This document shows, in pieces, positions 1 through 9,149 of a stretch of DNA of 64,000 nt. The DNA is taken from positions 124,001 to 188,000 of the forward strand of contig NZ_JAGSYE010000002.1 in the NCBI RefSeq assembly GCF_025685565.1, in the 5' to 3' direction. This DNA comes from Granulicella aggregans (GTDB lineage Bacteria > Acidobacteriota > Terriglobia > Terriglobales > Acidobacteriaceae). Both the position numbers and the translations under genes were made by a program. Under the pieces are notes generated by a model, which saw nothing but the letters and a program-made list of their open reading frames with translations, had not been told where the DNA came from and did not search any database. Position 1 is the stretch's first letter. Each line of letters begins with the position of its first letter.

Positions 1-234
1 GGCGAGACCATTACCTTCCAGGTTCCCAAGCAGACCTTTCAGAGAAAGATGCCCGACGGCAGCATCGGCACGGTGAAGCGGAAGGCTTACGTCCGCCGCT
101 CCGCGCGGGAGGATGTCTGGCGATATCACTTGCAGGAGCTCGCTATCGCGGAAGAACCACTCCGATATATGCGGCGCTATCTCCGTGTAGAAGAAGACCT
201 CGACAGCGAACCAGACAGTGAGCCTATCTCGTAA
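1..234 (+). CDS. hypothetical protein, C-terminal fragment (5' end outside window)
   Basis: The frame is open from the first base of the window to the TAA at 232-234, so this is the 3' end of a longer gene. An ATG at 49 lies in frame but nothing marks it as a real start. The visible 77 residues are charged and mixed, with a KRKAYVRRSARED stretch and an acidic tail ending in DLDSEPDSEPIS. No signal peptide, membrane segment or known motif can be seen. It is read towards the minus-strand DinB-like gene, 32 bases away. I do not recognise the family. Confidence 0.5.
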   Translation, partial: GETITFQVPKQTFQRKMPDGSIGTVKRKAYVRRSAREDVWRYHLQELAIAEEPLRYMRRYLRVEEDLDSEPDSEPIS

Positions 235-266
235 ATTTGTATTGTCGCCGGGGCGGACAGGATTCG

Positions 267-797
267 TCAGACTCCGTGCTGTTTGCGGATGGCGACGATC
301 TGTTTGATGTGATGCCTGCCGTGGGCGAGATGAAACTTCGACCACTGGTCGAAGTTCAGCGGACCGAGGATCATATGGTTCACCGCCCTGTGTCTGCTTC
401 CAAACAATGTCTCCGCGGCCGCCAGCTTCTTGTTCATTGCTGAGAGCGCGAGTTCGATCTGCGTAAGGAGAATTCCCGCCGGTGCAGCCTCCTCGCCGAC
501 AGGTGCCCGCACGGCCTCCGGAGCGATGCGCCCACTCGGAAAGTATCCCACCCTGAGCACAAGGCATTGGGCGGCCCACTGCATCGGACTCACCTTCGCC
601 TTGGTCGGCTGACCCTTTACGATCCTGGCCTCCATCGCCTTTTCGGTGGCGGCGTAGGTCCTCAGCAGATGGCCAACGATCTGCTGAATCGTCCACTTAT
701 CCTGCGCGCCGACGGGCCGGAGCTGCGTCTGGCTGCTGTCGAGTCCACCCAGAGCGAGTTCCAACTCCTCGCTCAGCACTTCCAGATCATCCTTCAT
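267..797 (-). CDS. DinB-like four-helix-bundle protein
   Basis: This 176-residue protein resembles the DinB/YfiT superfamily, usually metal-binding four-helix bundles often linked to thiol or stress chemistry. Visible features are an N-terminal helix, an early histidine in IVGHLLRT (about residue 43) and the C-terminal HLAHGRHHIKQI motif (about 157-168). The spacing of these histidines matches the usual metal triad. There is no signal peptide, so it is probably cytoplasmic. The length is normal for the family. No strong ribosome site precedes the ATG. The specific substrate cannot be inferred. It is convergent with the fragment at 1-234. Confidence 0.75.
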   Translation of the reverse strand: MKDDLEVLSEELELALGGLDSSQTQLRPVGAQDKWTIQQIVGHLLRTYAATEKAMEARIVKGQPTKAKVSPMQWAAQCLVLRVGYFPSGRIAPEAVRAPVGEEAAPAGILLTQIELALSAMNKKLAAAETLFGSRHRAVNHMILGPLNFDQWSKFHLAHGRHHIKQIVAIRKQHGV

Positions 798-906
798 CGT
801 CGTTTTAATCTACTCCGGAAGTTTGAATCGAGAAATCGCACAGGCATGCCGCGGAAATCCGGAAGTACCTTGACCTTGGTCCTAGAGGACGGATGCCGTA
901 ACTGCG

Positions 907-1893
907 CTATCGGAGGCCCTCGAGTGCCTTCTCTGCCGCCTTGGCCCGCTCTCCGTCAGGCGCAAGCTTGAGATACGTCGTGAATTCCGCCAGCGCTTCG
1001 TCGTTCTTGCCCAGTCTCCGAGCCGCCTCACCCAGCACGAAGTGCGCTTCAGGGTAGTCGGGCTGGATCTTCACAGCGTCCTTGGCGCGAAGATACGCTC
1101 CCATCTTATTGCCGCTCTGTCCGTAGTATTTGGCGATGCTCAGGTCTTCGTCGACGCGTTCCGTATCAGTCTGGGGTGGAGGAACTTTCTTGTGCTTCTC
1201 CTTCAGTTTCGGTGCCGGGCTCTCATCGTCATCGTATTGGCCCTTTGGTCCAGGGGCGTCCGCTGCGGAGGGCAGGTTGTTGCCTGGATCCTTGTCCGGG
1301 CTGTCACCGGAAGAGGATGAGGACGATGAACTCGACGGCGAAGGGGCTTCGTCCGGCCGTTTCTCCGATGCCGGCATGTCGGGGTCGGTTGGCATATCCG
1401 CAGTCGAGCCGCCGGGAAATGGAAAGGCCTTCCCCGCAGGGGTCTCCGCGGCCTTCTTTTCGGCCGCTGGATCGTGCTGCACGTCCGCGTCTCCCGGCTT
1501 ATGCTCGACGCTGTCGGAGCCTGGGTAAGGAAACGCTTGCGCAGCGGGTGTTTCGCTGGGCTTAGGCTGTTGCTCGCCGGGGAATGGGAACTGCTGAGCG
1601 GCGCGGGTGGAATTGGTTGGAGTCGCCTCCGGCGCAACCTGGTCCGCCGACTTCTTGCCGGTCTCCACCTTTTCCGCAGGGTAGACGGTGGGATCGCAAT
1701 CCTTCTGCTTCTTGGGCTTCACGGGCTTGCCGTCCTTGCCCAGTGGACAGGGCGGCAGCGTCGTTAAAGGCGGCGGAGGCGGTGTGTAGGTCTGAGCTTT
1801 CGCCGTAAGCGGCACGCCCACGAGAAGACAACCGGCCAGCGCTAGACGAATTCCGAGCCGTGTTTCCATCATCAACGAGTTTACCCGTTCCAT
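907..1893 (-). CDS. exported Pro/Ser-rich protein with C-terminal TPR repeats
   Basis: The N-terminus is a signal peptide (hydrophobic run LALAGCLLVGVPL, then a likely AKA-Q cleavage). The start could be the ATG at 1893, or those at 1872 or 1869, which give a tighter signal peptide; none has a good ribosome site. After cleavage comes a low-complexity region, roughly residues 35-230, rich in Pro, Lys, Asp and Glu. It contains three degenerate copies of an A-x-x-F-P-[FY]-P-G unit and a run of nine serines. The last ~80 residues form one or two tetratricopeptide repeats (YYGQSGNKMGAYLRAKDA, then YPEAHFVLGEAARRLGKN). TPRs suggest a protein-binding role in the periplasm or outer envelope. The partner is unknown. 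Confidence 0.7.
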   Translation of the reverse strand: MERVNSLMMETRLGIRLALAGCLLVGVPLTAKAQTYTPPPPPLTTLPPCPLGKDGKPVKPKKQKDCDPTVYPAEKVETGKKSADQVAPEATPTNSTRAAQQFPFPGEQQPKPSETPAAQAFPYPGSDSVEHKPGDADVQHDPAAEKKAAETPAGKAFPFPGGSTADMPTDPDMPASEKRPDEAPSPSSSSSSSSSGDSPDKDPGNNLPSAADAPGPKGQYDDDESPAPKLKEKHKKVPPPQTDTERVDEDLSIAKYYGQSGNKMGAYLRAKDAVKIQPDYPEAHFVLGEAARRLGKNDEALAEFTTYLKLAPDGERAKAAEKALEGLR

Positions 1894-2030
1894 TCCGAGC
1901 TGAGCATCTCAGGGCGCCTCATCGACAGCTTCGCAGTACCCTTCGTTACCTTTGCTATAGTTCGAGAAACGCCCTCTGCTTCATCGCTCTGCCGCACCGC
2001 ATATCTGACTCGATCGGACACCGAAACGTC

Positions 2031-2492
2031 ATGCTTCCAGGCCTCATCATTCGCTCCTCGTCCATCCACGCTGCCGGCTGTTACACCATGCGGGCAATCA
2101 AGAAAGGCGCTCGCGTCTGTGAGTATGACGGCCCGCGCCTGACAAAGGAGGCCGCCGACGATCTTTATCAGGACCGGATGGTCACTTATCTCTTTGGCTA
2201 CGGCGACAAGGACATGGTCATCGACGGCTTCGGGACTGGTATGTTCGTGAATCACTCCTGCAATCCGAACTGCGAGACGATCGAAGAGGATGAGCGCATC
2301 TACGTGAACGCTATCCGGGACATCGCTGCCGGCGAAGAGCTACTCTACGAGTACAACCTCTATGACTCCGACGACGCCAGCCAGGACTGCTACTGCGGAG
2401 CGAAGAACTGCCGGGGGACGATGTTCTCGGACCTGGAGTTGAAGCGAAGGAAGAAGCTCGCGAAGGCTGCGGCGAAGGGCACCGCAAAATGA
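2031..2492 (+). CDS. SET-domain protein-lysine methyltransferase-like protein
   Basis: Encodes about 153 residues that are almost entirely a SET domain. It has the N-terminal GCYTMRAIKKGARVCEYDG segment, the pseudoknot motif NHSCNPNC, the GEELLYEYN motif with the catalytic Tyr region, and a post-SET zinc-binding tail, CYCGAKNCRG. SET enzymes transfer methyl from S-adenosylmethionine to lysine side chains. Bacterial versions are sporadic and their targets mostly unknown. The frame is open further upstream, but the ATG at 2031 begins exactly at the domain and is preferred. It lies 109 bases upstream of dnaX on the same strand. The catalytic residues look intact. Confidence 0.85.
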   Translation: MLPGLIIRSSSIHAAGCYTMRAIKKGARVCEYDGPRLTKEAADDLYQDRMVTYLFGYGDKDMVIDGFGTGMFVNHSCNPNCETIEEDERIYVNAIRDIAAGEELLYEYNLYDSDDASQDCYCGAKNCRGTMFSDLELKRRKKLAKAAAKGTAK

Positions 2493-2601
2493 CCGAAACA
2501 GCCTTCACCCTCACGGATGACGACGGCGGCTCCGCTGCGAACCATATCCCATCGATTTAGCACCACGAAATCCTCGGTTCCAACCCGAATACAATAGAGC
2601 C

Positions 2602-4659
2602 GTGGCCTACCAAGTTCTCGCCCGCAAGTATCGTCCCCAGCGCTTCGCCGATGTCGTCGGCCAGGACCACGTGACCGTCACCATCATGAATGCGCTGACC
2701 CAGCAGCGCATCGCTCACGGGTACATCTTCAGCGGCCATCGGGGCATCGGCAAGACCACCATCGCCCGCATTCTGGCCATGGCGCTCAACTGCCGCAACA
2801 CCATCGGCAGCGAGATCCGCCCGAACGCCGAGCCCTGCGAGGTCTGTGAGTCCTGCACCGAGATCCGCGCCGGAAACGCCGTCGACGTCATCGAGATCGA
2901 CGCGGCCACAAATCGTGGCATCGACGAGATCCGCGAACTCCGCGACGCAGCCCGCTACCGGCCCAGCCGCGACAAGTACAAGATCTACATCCTCGACGAG
3001 GCCCATCAGATCACCGACGCGGCGTTCAACGCACTGCTGAAGACGCTTGAAGAACCGCCAGACCACATCGTCTTCATGATGGCGACGACGCAGCCCGAGG
3101 ACATTCCGCAGACCGTCCGGTCGCGCTGCCAGCACTTCAGCTTTCACGCCGTCAAGCTAGTCGACATCCTCGGCCAGCTTCGCTACATCGCCAACCAGGA
3201 AGGCATCCACGCCGATGATGCCGCGCTTGCCCTGCTTGCTGAAGCCGGTGACGGCTCCATGCGCGATGCGCTCTCCATTATGGACCAGGCCATCGCCAGC
3301 GCGCCCACAGAGGACGGCATCGCCCGCCTCGACGCCTCGCAGATTCGCGAGCTGATGGGCACGGTTCCCAATGCAGTCTTCGAGCGCATCCTCGAAGCGG
3401 TAGACGCGAATCAATCGGCAGAGGTAATCACCGTCGCCAACCAGCTTCTCGATGCTGGCAACTCGCCCGCGCAGCTTGCCCGGCAGTGCGTCCGCTACCT
3501 GCGCAACTGCGTCATAGCGAAAATCTCCAATCTCAATCCGGACGGTTCAAACCTCGATGGCCCTGCCGCCGAACTGCTTCAAATCTCACCCGACGAGCAG
3601 CGCCGCGCGGCACGTTCCGCCTCGCTCTTCAGTGAAGAAGAACTGACACGCTTTCTGCAGACCATGCTCCGCACCTTCGACGAACTCGGCTACCGTCAGG
3701 AACAGCGCTTCCACTTCGAACTTGGTCTGTTGAAACTGGTCCACCTGCGCCGTCTGCTGCCCATCGAAGAGGTGTTGAGCAAGTTCAGCGCAACTCCGGC
3801 AGCAGCAGCCACATCCTCCCGTCCAACGGCCTCCGGCGCATCCAGAGCGGCTGCCGCAGCCAGTCCGTCCGCATCCATGCGCAGCGCGCCGGCCTTCGCT
3901 CCCATGCAGGCGAGCCCTCGCCCTGCCGCTCCGGTTGCACCACCTCCGCCCATCCTTCCTCAGCCGCCTGCTCTACCCGCCGTTGCAGCGCAGCCCAAGG
4001 TGGCTCCCGCGCCAGAGCCAGTCAAGGTTGCGGCTCCCGCCCCAGCACCTCCGCTAATCGCGCCAGCCGAGCCGAGTGCCCCACATCTCGCTTCTGAGAT
4101 GTGGGATGCTGCGCCACGCACGACCAGTGCCGCGCCAGTTGTTCCAGTTCCCGCAACTCCAAGCCGTGAAGTCCTTCCCGACATCTACGCAGTGGCAGCG
4201 GTAGTCGAGCCAGAGCCCCTCTCCGCTCCCGAAACCCTACCCGCAACTGAAGCCGCAGCGTCGGCTGACACGGACCATCTCCAGCAAGCCGCTGTCGATG
4301 CTCTCATGGCTGCCCGCAGCCAGACCACCGCAGCCGATGCCATCGTCGACTCCGACCTCAGCCTCAACGGCAAGACCCTCACGGTGCAAACACAGCTCTC
4401 GAAGACCATGCTTCCCATGGTCATCAACGCCGAGGCGGAAAGGATCATCCGGTCGGCGATTCAGGCTATCCTGCCGGGCGTCACTATCACTTTGGTACCT
4501 ACCACCGCCGCCGCGAAGGCCTCAGCCACAAAGAAACCCCGCGCCGCGGCCTCGGGCTCCGCGCAGGCACGCGCGATGGAGCATCCAATCGTGCAGGAGG
4601 CGCAGCGCCTCTTCAACGCTGAGATTCGTAACATCATCGACCTAACCCCGAACGACTAG
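2602..4659 (+). CDS. dnaX: DNA polymerase III subunit gamma/tau
   Basis: The clamp-loader ATPase of the replicative DNA polymerase. The 685-residue product starts at a GTG at 2602 (MAYQVLARKYRPQRFADVVGQ). It shows the Walker A loop GHRGIGKTT with Lys51, the zinc cysteines C64/C79/C82/C85, the Walker B DEAH box at 132-135, and the NALLKTLEEPP sensor region. Domain III follows to about residue 390. A long Ala/Pro-rich linker (about 395-545) precedes a C-terminal tau-type domain. The protein is followed by ybaB (20 bases) and recR, the classic conserved order. No programmed frameshift site for a short gamma form was recognised. Confidence 0.97.
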   Translation: MAYQVLARKYRPQRFADVVGQDHVTVTIMNALTQQRIAHGYIFSGHRGIGKTTIARILAMALNCRNTIGSEIRPNAEPCEVCESCTEIRAGNAVDVIEIDAATNRGIDEIRELRDAARYRPSRDKYKIYILDEAHQITDAAFNALLKTLEEPPDHIVFMMATTQPEDIPQTVRSRCQHFSFHAVKLVDILGQLRYIANQEGIHADDAALALLAEAGDGSMRDALSIMDQAIASAPTEDGIARLDASQIRELMGTVPNAVFERILEAVDANQSAEVITVANQLLDAGNSPAQLARQCVRYLRNCVIAKISNLNPDGSNLDGPAAELLQISPDEQRRAARSASLFSEEELTRFLQTMLRTFDELGYRQEQRFHFELGLLKLVHLRRLLPIEEVLSKFSATPAAAATSSRPTASGASRAAAAASPSASMRSAPAFAPMQASPRPAAPVAPPPPILPQPPALPAVAAQPKVAPAPEPVKVAAPAPAPPLIAPAEPSAPHLASEMWDAAPRTTSAAPVVPVPATPSREVLPDIYAVAAVVEPEPLSAPETLPATEAAASADTDHLQQAAVDALMAARSQTTAADAIVDSDLSLNGKTLTVQTQLSKTMLPMVINAEAERIIRSAIQAILPGVTITLVPTTAAAKASATKKPRAAASGSAQARAMEHPIVQEAQRLFNAEIRNIIDLTPND

Positions 4660-4679
4660 CCACACGCAGGAGCAGCGCC

Positions 4680-5006
4680 ATGAACTTTTCCGATCTCTCA
4701 AAGATGAAAGACATGATGGGCCAGGCCAAGCAGATGCAGGAGCAGATGGAGCGCAAGCTCTCTGAGACTGTCGTCGAAGCCTCGACGGGCGGCGGCGTTG
4801 TGACCGCCCGCATGAACGGCAGGAAAGAGCTGCTGAAGCTAAAGATCGACCCCACTGTGCTCGGCAGCAGCAGCGGCGACATCGAACTGCTCGAAGATCT
4901 CATCACCTCCGCCGTAAACGAGTGTGGCCGCCGAGCCGACGAGGCGATGAAGTCCAGCATGCAGGGACTGATGGGTGGTCTGAACATCCCCGGGCTCACC
5001 AACTAG
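4680..5006 (+). CDS. ybaB: YbaB/EbfC family nucleoid-associated protein
   Basis: A 108-residue DNA-binding protein of the YbaB/EbfC family, dimers that coat the nucleoid. It has the typical N-terminal helix rich in Met and Gln (MKDMMGQAKQMQEQME), the central strand segment GGGVVTARMNGRKELLKLKID, and a C-terminal helix with NECGRRADEAMKSS. Length and composition match the family. A GGAG ribosome site lies just before the ATG. It sits between dnaX and recR, with gaps of 20 and 14 bases, in the common replication-recombination operon. Confidence 0.95.
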   Translation: MNFSDLSKMKDMMGQAKQMQEQMERKLSETVVEASTGGGVVTARMNGRKELLKLKIDPTVLGSSSGDIELLEDLITSAVNECGRRADEAMKSSMQGLMGGLNIPGLTN

Positions 5007-5020
5007 TACCTAAGGAAAGC

Positions 5021-5632
5021 ATGACGACTCGCTTTGCCGAACCGATGTCACGCCTGATCGAAGAGCTTCGCAAGCTCCCCGGTATCGGCACCAAGTCCGC
5101 GCAGCGCCTGGCGTTTCACGTCCTCCGTAGCAGCGATGAAGACGCTCGCGCTCTCGCTCATGCCATCGAGCAGCTCAAGCGACACCTTCGCCTCTGCTCC
5201 ATCTGCAACAACATCACCGACGTCGATCCCTGCAACTACTGCGCAAATCCGGCACGCAATCAGCGCCTTATCTGCGTACTCGAGGAGCCAACCAACATCG
5301 CTACCATCGAGAGGACGCGCAACTACCACGGTGTCTATCACGTCCTCCACGGAACGCTCTCGCCGGTGAATGGTGTCGGACCGGAGCAGCTCCGTATTGC
5401 CAACCTGCTGACTCGCGCCGGTAACCTCGCCGAGGTCGACGAGATCATCCTCGCCACCAGTCCAACCACCGAAGGCGAAGCCACCGCCAACTACATCGCG
5501 CATGAACTTCATCGCGTCAATCCAGCGCTGCCAGTGAGCCGCATCGCGACCGGAGTTCCTGCGGGTTCAGACATTGAATACGCTGACGAAGTCACGATAT
5601 CGCGCGCGATGGAGCACCGCCGGACGCTCTAA
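5021..5632 (+). CDS. recR: recombination mediator protein RecR
   Basis: Works with RecF and RecO to load RecA at single-strand gaps. The ATG at 5021, preceded by AAGGAA, gives 203 residues, the normal RecR length; the same frame is open further upstream into ybaB but that part is not RecR. It shows the helix-hairpin-helix LPGIGTKSAQRLAF (residues 19-32), a four-cysteine zinc finger (C59, C62, C71, C74) and a Toprim domain beginning ICVLEEPTNIATIERT. The conserved TEGEATANYI and TGVPAGSDIEYAD segments follow. Last gene of the dnaX-ybaB-recR operon. Confidence 0.97.
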   Translation: MTTRFAEPMSRLIEELRKLPGIGTKSAQRLAFHVLRSSDEDARALAHAIEQLKRHLRLCSICNNITDVDPCNYCANPARNQRLICVLEEPTNIATIERTRNYHGVYHVLHGTLSPVNGVGPEQLRIANLLTRAGNLAEVDEIILATSPTTEGEATANYIAHELHRVNPALPVSRIATGVPAGSDIEYADEVTISRAMEHRRTL

Positions 5633-5706
5633 TCAGAACTCGTCGTAAGCCGTGGTATAAACCAAAAATGTTTCAACAGAATTCCTTCCCGGGAGCAGCA
5701 CAAGAC

Positions 5707-6702
5707 ATGTCCAGCCGCCGCCAGTTTCTTCGTCAAAGCCTCGCCTTCAGCGCACTTGCAGCCATGGGCCGGAGTGACGCTTTTGCGGCACCAAAACCGG
5801 GCAAGGATGCGCGCCACCTGCTGGTGGTTGGCGACTGGGGCTACGAAGATCCCACGGCACAGATCTCAGTCGCACGCGCCATGGGCGACTACGCGCGCCA
5901 ACACTCGCTCCATGCTGAAGCCTTGTTGATGCTTGGCGATAACTGGTATGGCGAACTTCCGGGCGGTGTAGACTGCCCGCGCTGGAAGAGCAACTTCGAA
6001 GATGCCTATCCAGCTTCCCTCTTTCCTGGGCCTGCCTATGCCATCCCCGGCAATCACGACTACCAGGTGATGCCTGAGAGCAAGCTTGCAGCCGAGCTAG
6101 CCTATGCCAAGCGTCCCGGCACGCGTTGGACCATGCCCTCACTCTGGTACCGCGTCGAGTTGCCCGCAAAGAATCCGGTCATGACGGTGATCGCGCTCGA
6201 CAGCAACGTCAATATTCCGGGACATCCAGCGAAGCATCCCAACTTCACGCTTACCGAAGCCCAGCAGGCGGAGCAGTTGTTGTGGCTTGAAGCGGAGCTC
6301 TCAAAGCCACTCAATACATCGTTTCTGGCCGTGATGGGCCATCATCCCATCTACTCCGACGGCCCGCACGGTGACCACTCGGTTCTGATCAGCGACTGGG
6401 AGCCCTTGCTTCGCAAGCACAAGGTACATCTGTACCTCGCAGGTCACGACCACGACCTCCAGCACCTGGAGTTCGCCAACCATCCCACCAGCTTCTTCCT
6501 CTCGGGTGGTGGAGGAGCGGATCTGTATAAGCTGAAGATTCAGCAGTCGGAGCGCGGCCCTTTTGCCCAGAAGGTCTATGGCTTCTCCCATATCGAGATG
6601 ACGCCGGAGCTGCTAACCTTGCGCCATCTCAACGAACAGGGTCAGCAGCTCCACGCCTTCACCAAACGACCGGATAACTCGGTTCAGATCATCTCGACCT
6701 AA
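5707..6702 (+). CDS. Tat-exported purple-acid-phosphatase-like metallophosphoesterase
   Basis: A secreted calcineurin-like phosphatase of 331 residues. The N-terminus [20 protein letters not shown] is a twin-arginine signal, so the ATG at 5707, with GGGAG upstream, is preferred over the in-frame ATG at 5668. The di-metal site motifs appear in order: [32 protein letters not shown] and AGHDHDLQ. The pattern resembles tartrate-resistant acid phosphatases. The likely role is phosphate release from phosphoesters outside the cytoplasm; the substrate is not known. It is 74 bases after recR and converges with gpmI, with a 4-base overlap at the 3' ends. Confidence 0.85.
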   Translation: MSSRRQFLRQSLAFSALAAMGRSDAFAAPKPGKDARHLLVVGDWGYEDPTAQISVARAMGDYARQHSLHAEALLMLGDNWYGELPGGVDCPRWKSNFEDAYPASLFPGPAYAIPGNHDYQVMPESKLAAELAYAKRPGTRWTMPSLWYRVELPAKNPVMTVIALDSNVNIPGHPAKHPNFTLTEAQQAEQLLWLEAELSKPLNTSFLAVMGHHPIYSDGPHGDHSVLISDWEPLLRKHKVHLYLAGHDHDLQHLEFANHPTSFFLSGGGGADLYKLKIQQSERGPFAQKVYGFSHIEMTPELLTLRHLNEQGQQLHAFTKRPDNSVQIIST

Positions 6703-8297
6703 CCGGCTATCACCCTCAGGTCGCCACCGGTCATATCCCCGGGTTGCTCCATCTTCAGGAGCGAGAGAATCGTCGGCGAGATGTCGCGCAGGCTTCCACC
6801 ATCGCGAACGCTCACGCCCTTTTCATCCGTGACCAGAAGAAATGGTACTGGGTTCGTTGTATGTGCCGTATGTGGTCCGCCGGTCGCCGGATCGATCAAC
6901 ATCTCGGCGTTGCCATGGTCCGCTGTGACCAGCAGGCTTCCGCCATACTGCTTCACCGCTTGGTAGATTCGCCCAAGCTGCGTATCGACCGTCTCAACAG
7001 CGCGAATTGTCGGCTCGATCTTGCCCGAGTGCCCCACCATGTCCGCGTTGGCAAAGTTCACAATGATGACGTCGAAGGCCGTATCGTTGACCGCCTTCAC
7101 CACGGCATCGGCGATTCCTGCTGCCGACATCTCCGGCGCAAGATCGTACGTCGCTACCTTCTGCGAGGCGACCAGCTCGCGGTCTTCGCCACCGAAGGGC
7201 TTCTCAATGCCGCCATTGAAGAAGTATGTGACGTGAGCGTACTTCTCCGTCTCCGCCACGCGGAGGTTGCGCAGGTTCGCCTGTGCCATCAGGTTCGCGA
7301 GCAGGTTGTCCATCGACTCGGCCGGAATCACAATCGGCAGCTTGAAGTTCTTGTCATACTGCGTCATGCAGACGTAGTGCAGCCCTTGTGGCACCAGGCT
7401 CCGCGGAATCTCCGCATCGAGTTCCGCGGCCTTCGGTAGCTGCGCGCCGCCATCCGCCGTCAAGCCGGAGTTCCGCGCCAGCACGCGCGTCACCTGCCGC
7501 ACACGGTCGGCCCGATAGTTGAAGCAGATGCAGACATCCTCATCGCGGATCGGGCCAACGGCCTTGCCATCGAGATCGACGCAGGTAAACGGAGGCACAA
7601 ACTCATCGGTCACACCGTTCGAATAACACTCCTTTACGCGGGCGATGGCGTCGGTATAGACACCACCAGCCGGAGTTCCGGTGACCATCGCGTCGAAGCC
7701 CTGCAGCTCTTTTTCCCAGCGCAAATCGCGGTCCATCGCGAAGTAGCGCCCGCTCACACTCGCCAGCCGACCCACTCCATACTCGGCGAAGTGCTGTTGA
7801 AGCTCCTCCAGGTATCCGACGCCACCAGTTGGCAGCGTATCGCGGCCATCCATGAAGGCATGCACGAAGACGCGCGTTAGTTTGTACTGTGCGGCCATCT
7901 TCAACAACGCGTACAAATGGCGCTGATGCGAATGCACCCCGCCATCCGACAGAAGGCCCAGCAGATGCAGTGCTCTTCCCTTCTGCCCCGCAAGCTCCAT
8001 CGCCCGAACCAGCGTTGGATCGGAGAAGAACTCCCCTGTCATGATCGCGGTATCGATGCGCGTCATGTCCATGCGGACGATCCGGCCCGCGCCGAGATTC
8101 AGGTGGCCGACCTCGGAGTTCCCCATCTGTCCATCAGGCAAGCCCACGAAGTGTTCGCTGGCCCGAAGCAGCGTATTGGGATACTGTGCCAGCAACTTGT
8201 CGTACACCGGCTTCCGCGCCAGCGCAATCGCATTGCCGTTGGTATCCGCGCGATACCCCCACCCATCAAGAATCGTTAGAACAATCGGTCTCGCCAT
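6699..8297 (-). CDS. gpmI: 2,3-bisphosphoglycerate-independent phosphoglycerate mutase
   Basis: Interconverts 3- and 2-phosphoglycerate in glycolysis using two manganese ions. The ATG at 8297 gives 532 residues starting [16 protein letters not shown], the normal family start; the frame is open further upstream but the extra residues are not family sequence. Asp11 is a metal ligand and Ser61 in [14 protein letters not shown] is the phosphorylated nucleophile. Further signatures are [11 protein letters not shown], the GRYFAMDRD segment, [12 protein letters not shown] and [12 protein letters not shown]. It is divergent from the membrane gene at 8401. Enolase, the next glycolytic step, lies about 6 kb away on the same strand. 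Confidence 0.97.
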   Translation of the reverse strand: MARPIVLTILDGWGYRADTNGNAIALARKPVYDKLLAQYPNTLLRASEHFVGLPDGQMGNSEVGHLNLGAGRIVRMDMTRIDTAIMTGEFFSDPTLVRAMELAGQKGRALHLLGLLSDGGVHSHQRHLYALLKMAAQYKLTRVFVHAFMDGRDTLPTGGVGYLEELQQHFAEYGVGRLASVSGRYFAMDRDLRWEKELQGFDAMVTGTPAGGVYTDAIARVKECYSNGVTDEFVPPFTCVDLDGKAVGPIRDEDVCICFNYRADRVRQVTRVLARNSGLTADGGAQLPKAAELDAEIPRSLVPQGLHYVCMTQYDKNFKLPIVIPAESMDNLLANLMAQANLRNLRVAETEKYAHVTYFFNGGIEKPFGGEDRELVASQKVATYDLAPEMSAAGIADAVVKAVNDTAFDVIIVNFANADMVGHSGKIEPTIRAVETVDTQLGRIYQAVKQYGGSLLVTADHGNAEMLIDPATGGPHTAHTTNPVPFLLVTDEKGVSVRDGGSLRDISPTILSLLKMEQPGDMTGGDLRVIAG

Positions 8298-8329
8298 AGG
8301 TTCAAGAATAACAAGCCGCGAGTTATTCC

Positions 8330-8358
8330 TTGACAGCGGAACTGTTCCCGGCAAAGAT
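8330..8358 (+). promoter_or_regulatory. possible promoter with 11-base palindrome in the spacer
   Basis: A perfect TTGACA (8330-8335) is followed 17 bases later by a weak -10 hexamer, AAAGAT (8353-8358). An odd palindrome, GGAACTGTTCC (8338-8348), lies within the spacer, where an operator could act. It is placed 42 bases before the membrane gene at 8401 and is also within the gpmI upstream region. The assignment is by eye and tentative. Confidence 0.3.
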
Positions 8359-8400
8359 CGGTGAAACGAAAAACCTTCAGACTTCACTCTTCAAGGCGCT

Positions 8401-9123
8401 ATGGCCACGCTTGTCGCTCCCACCGTAAGAAAGAAACGCGCCGACGACATCTTCTTCACGACGATGTCGGTCATTATGCTGGCGATCATCGTCGTTGGCT
8501 TCGCTCCCAGTTACTTCCTTCGCGGAGCCGTCTTTGCCCATCTTCCCAGCCTGCTCGTCCATCTGCACGGCGCGGTCTTCTCATCCTGGATTCTTCTATT
8601 TGTTATACAGTCCTCGCTCGTCTCTGCGGGAAACACCCGACTCCATCGCAAGCTTGGGGTTCTCGGAGCCGTGATCGCCGGTCTCATGGTCATCCTCGGC
8701 ATCCTCACGCCCTTAGGCACGATCCACCGCGCAGCTCACCTACCGTCTTTCTTTACCAACGAGTCGTTCCTGATCGGCAACATCTTTGGCATCCTCATCT
8801 TCGGCGCATACGTCGCCGTCGCCATCTGGAAACGCAACAATCGCATCGTCCACAAGCGCATGATGCTCATGGCGAACGCCATGCTGATGAGCCCCTCGCT
8901 CTCGCGCATGCCGTTCATGGACCGCCATCCTTACCTGATCGGCCTCATCCCCCTCGGGATGGTCGTCGCCCTCTTCGTCTTCGATCTCTTCACTCAGAAG
9001 CGCGTGCTTGCTGTGACCGTCATCGGAGGCATTCTCTTCTGGGCCGCCGATCCGGTCTCGGACTGGATCATAGCCATGCCTCTTTCACACCAGCTTGTAC
9101 TATGGGCGCAGCACCACCCCTAG
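8401..9123 (+). CDS. multi-pass membrane protein with conserved histidine motifs, paralog 1
   Basis: A 240-residue protein with about six to seven membrane segments. Conserved short motifs are HLHGAVFSSWILLFVIQ (about 55-71), RLHRKLGVLGAV (about 81-92), and RNNRIVHKRMMLMANAML (about 140-157). Histidines next to membrane segments recall haem- or metal-binding membrane proteins such as DUF2306-like families, but I cannot assign a function. The next gene (9150) is a clear tandem paralog sharing all three motifs and the same N-terminal MATLVA. The intact length here serves as a reference for judging that damaged copy. Confidence 0.75.
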   Translation: MATLVAPTVRKKRADDIFFTTMSVIMLAIIVVGFAPSYFLRGAVFAHLPSLLVHLHGAVFSSWILLFVIQSSLVSAGNTRLHRKLGVLGAVIAGLMVILGILTPLGTIHRAAHLPSFFTNESFLIGNIFGILIFGAYVAVAIWKRNNRIVHKRMMLMANAMLMSPSLSRMPFMDRHPYLIGLIPLGMVVALFVFDLFTQKRVLAVTVIGGILFWAADPVSDWIIAMPLSHQLVLWAQHHP

Positions 9124-9149
9124 GCTCCTTCAGCAGGAGACCATACTAC

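Noticed and set aside
2489..2563. Small plus-strand open frame overlapping the SET stop codon (ATGA)
   Set aside because: Only about two dozen codons, no ribosome site, and it ends well before dnaX; coupling by ATGA alone is not sufficient.
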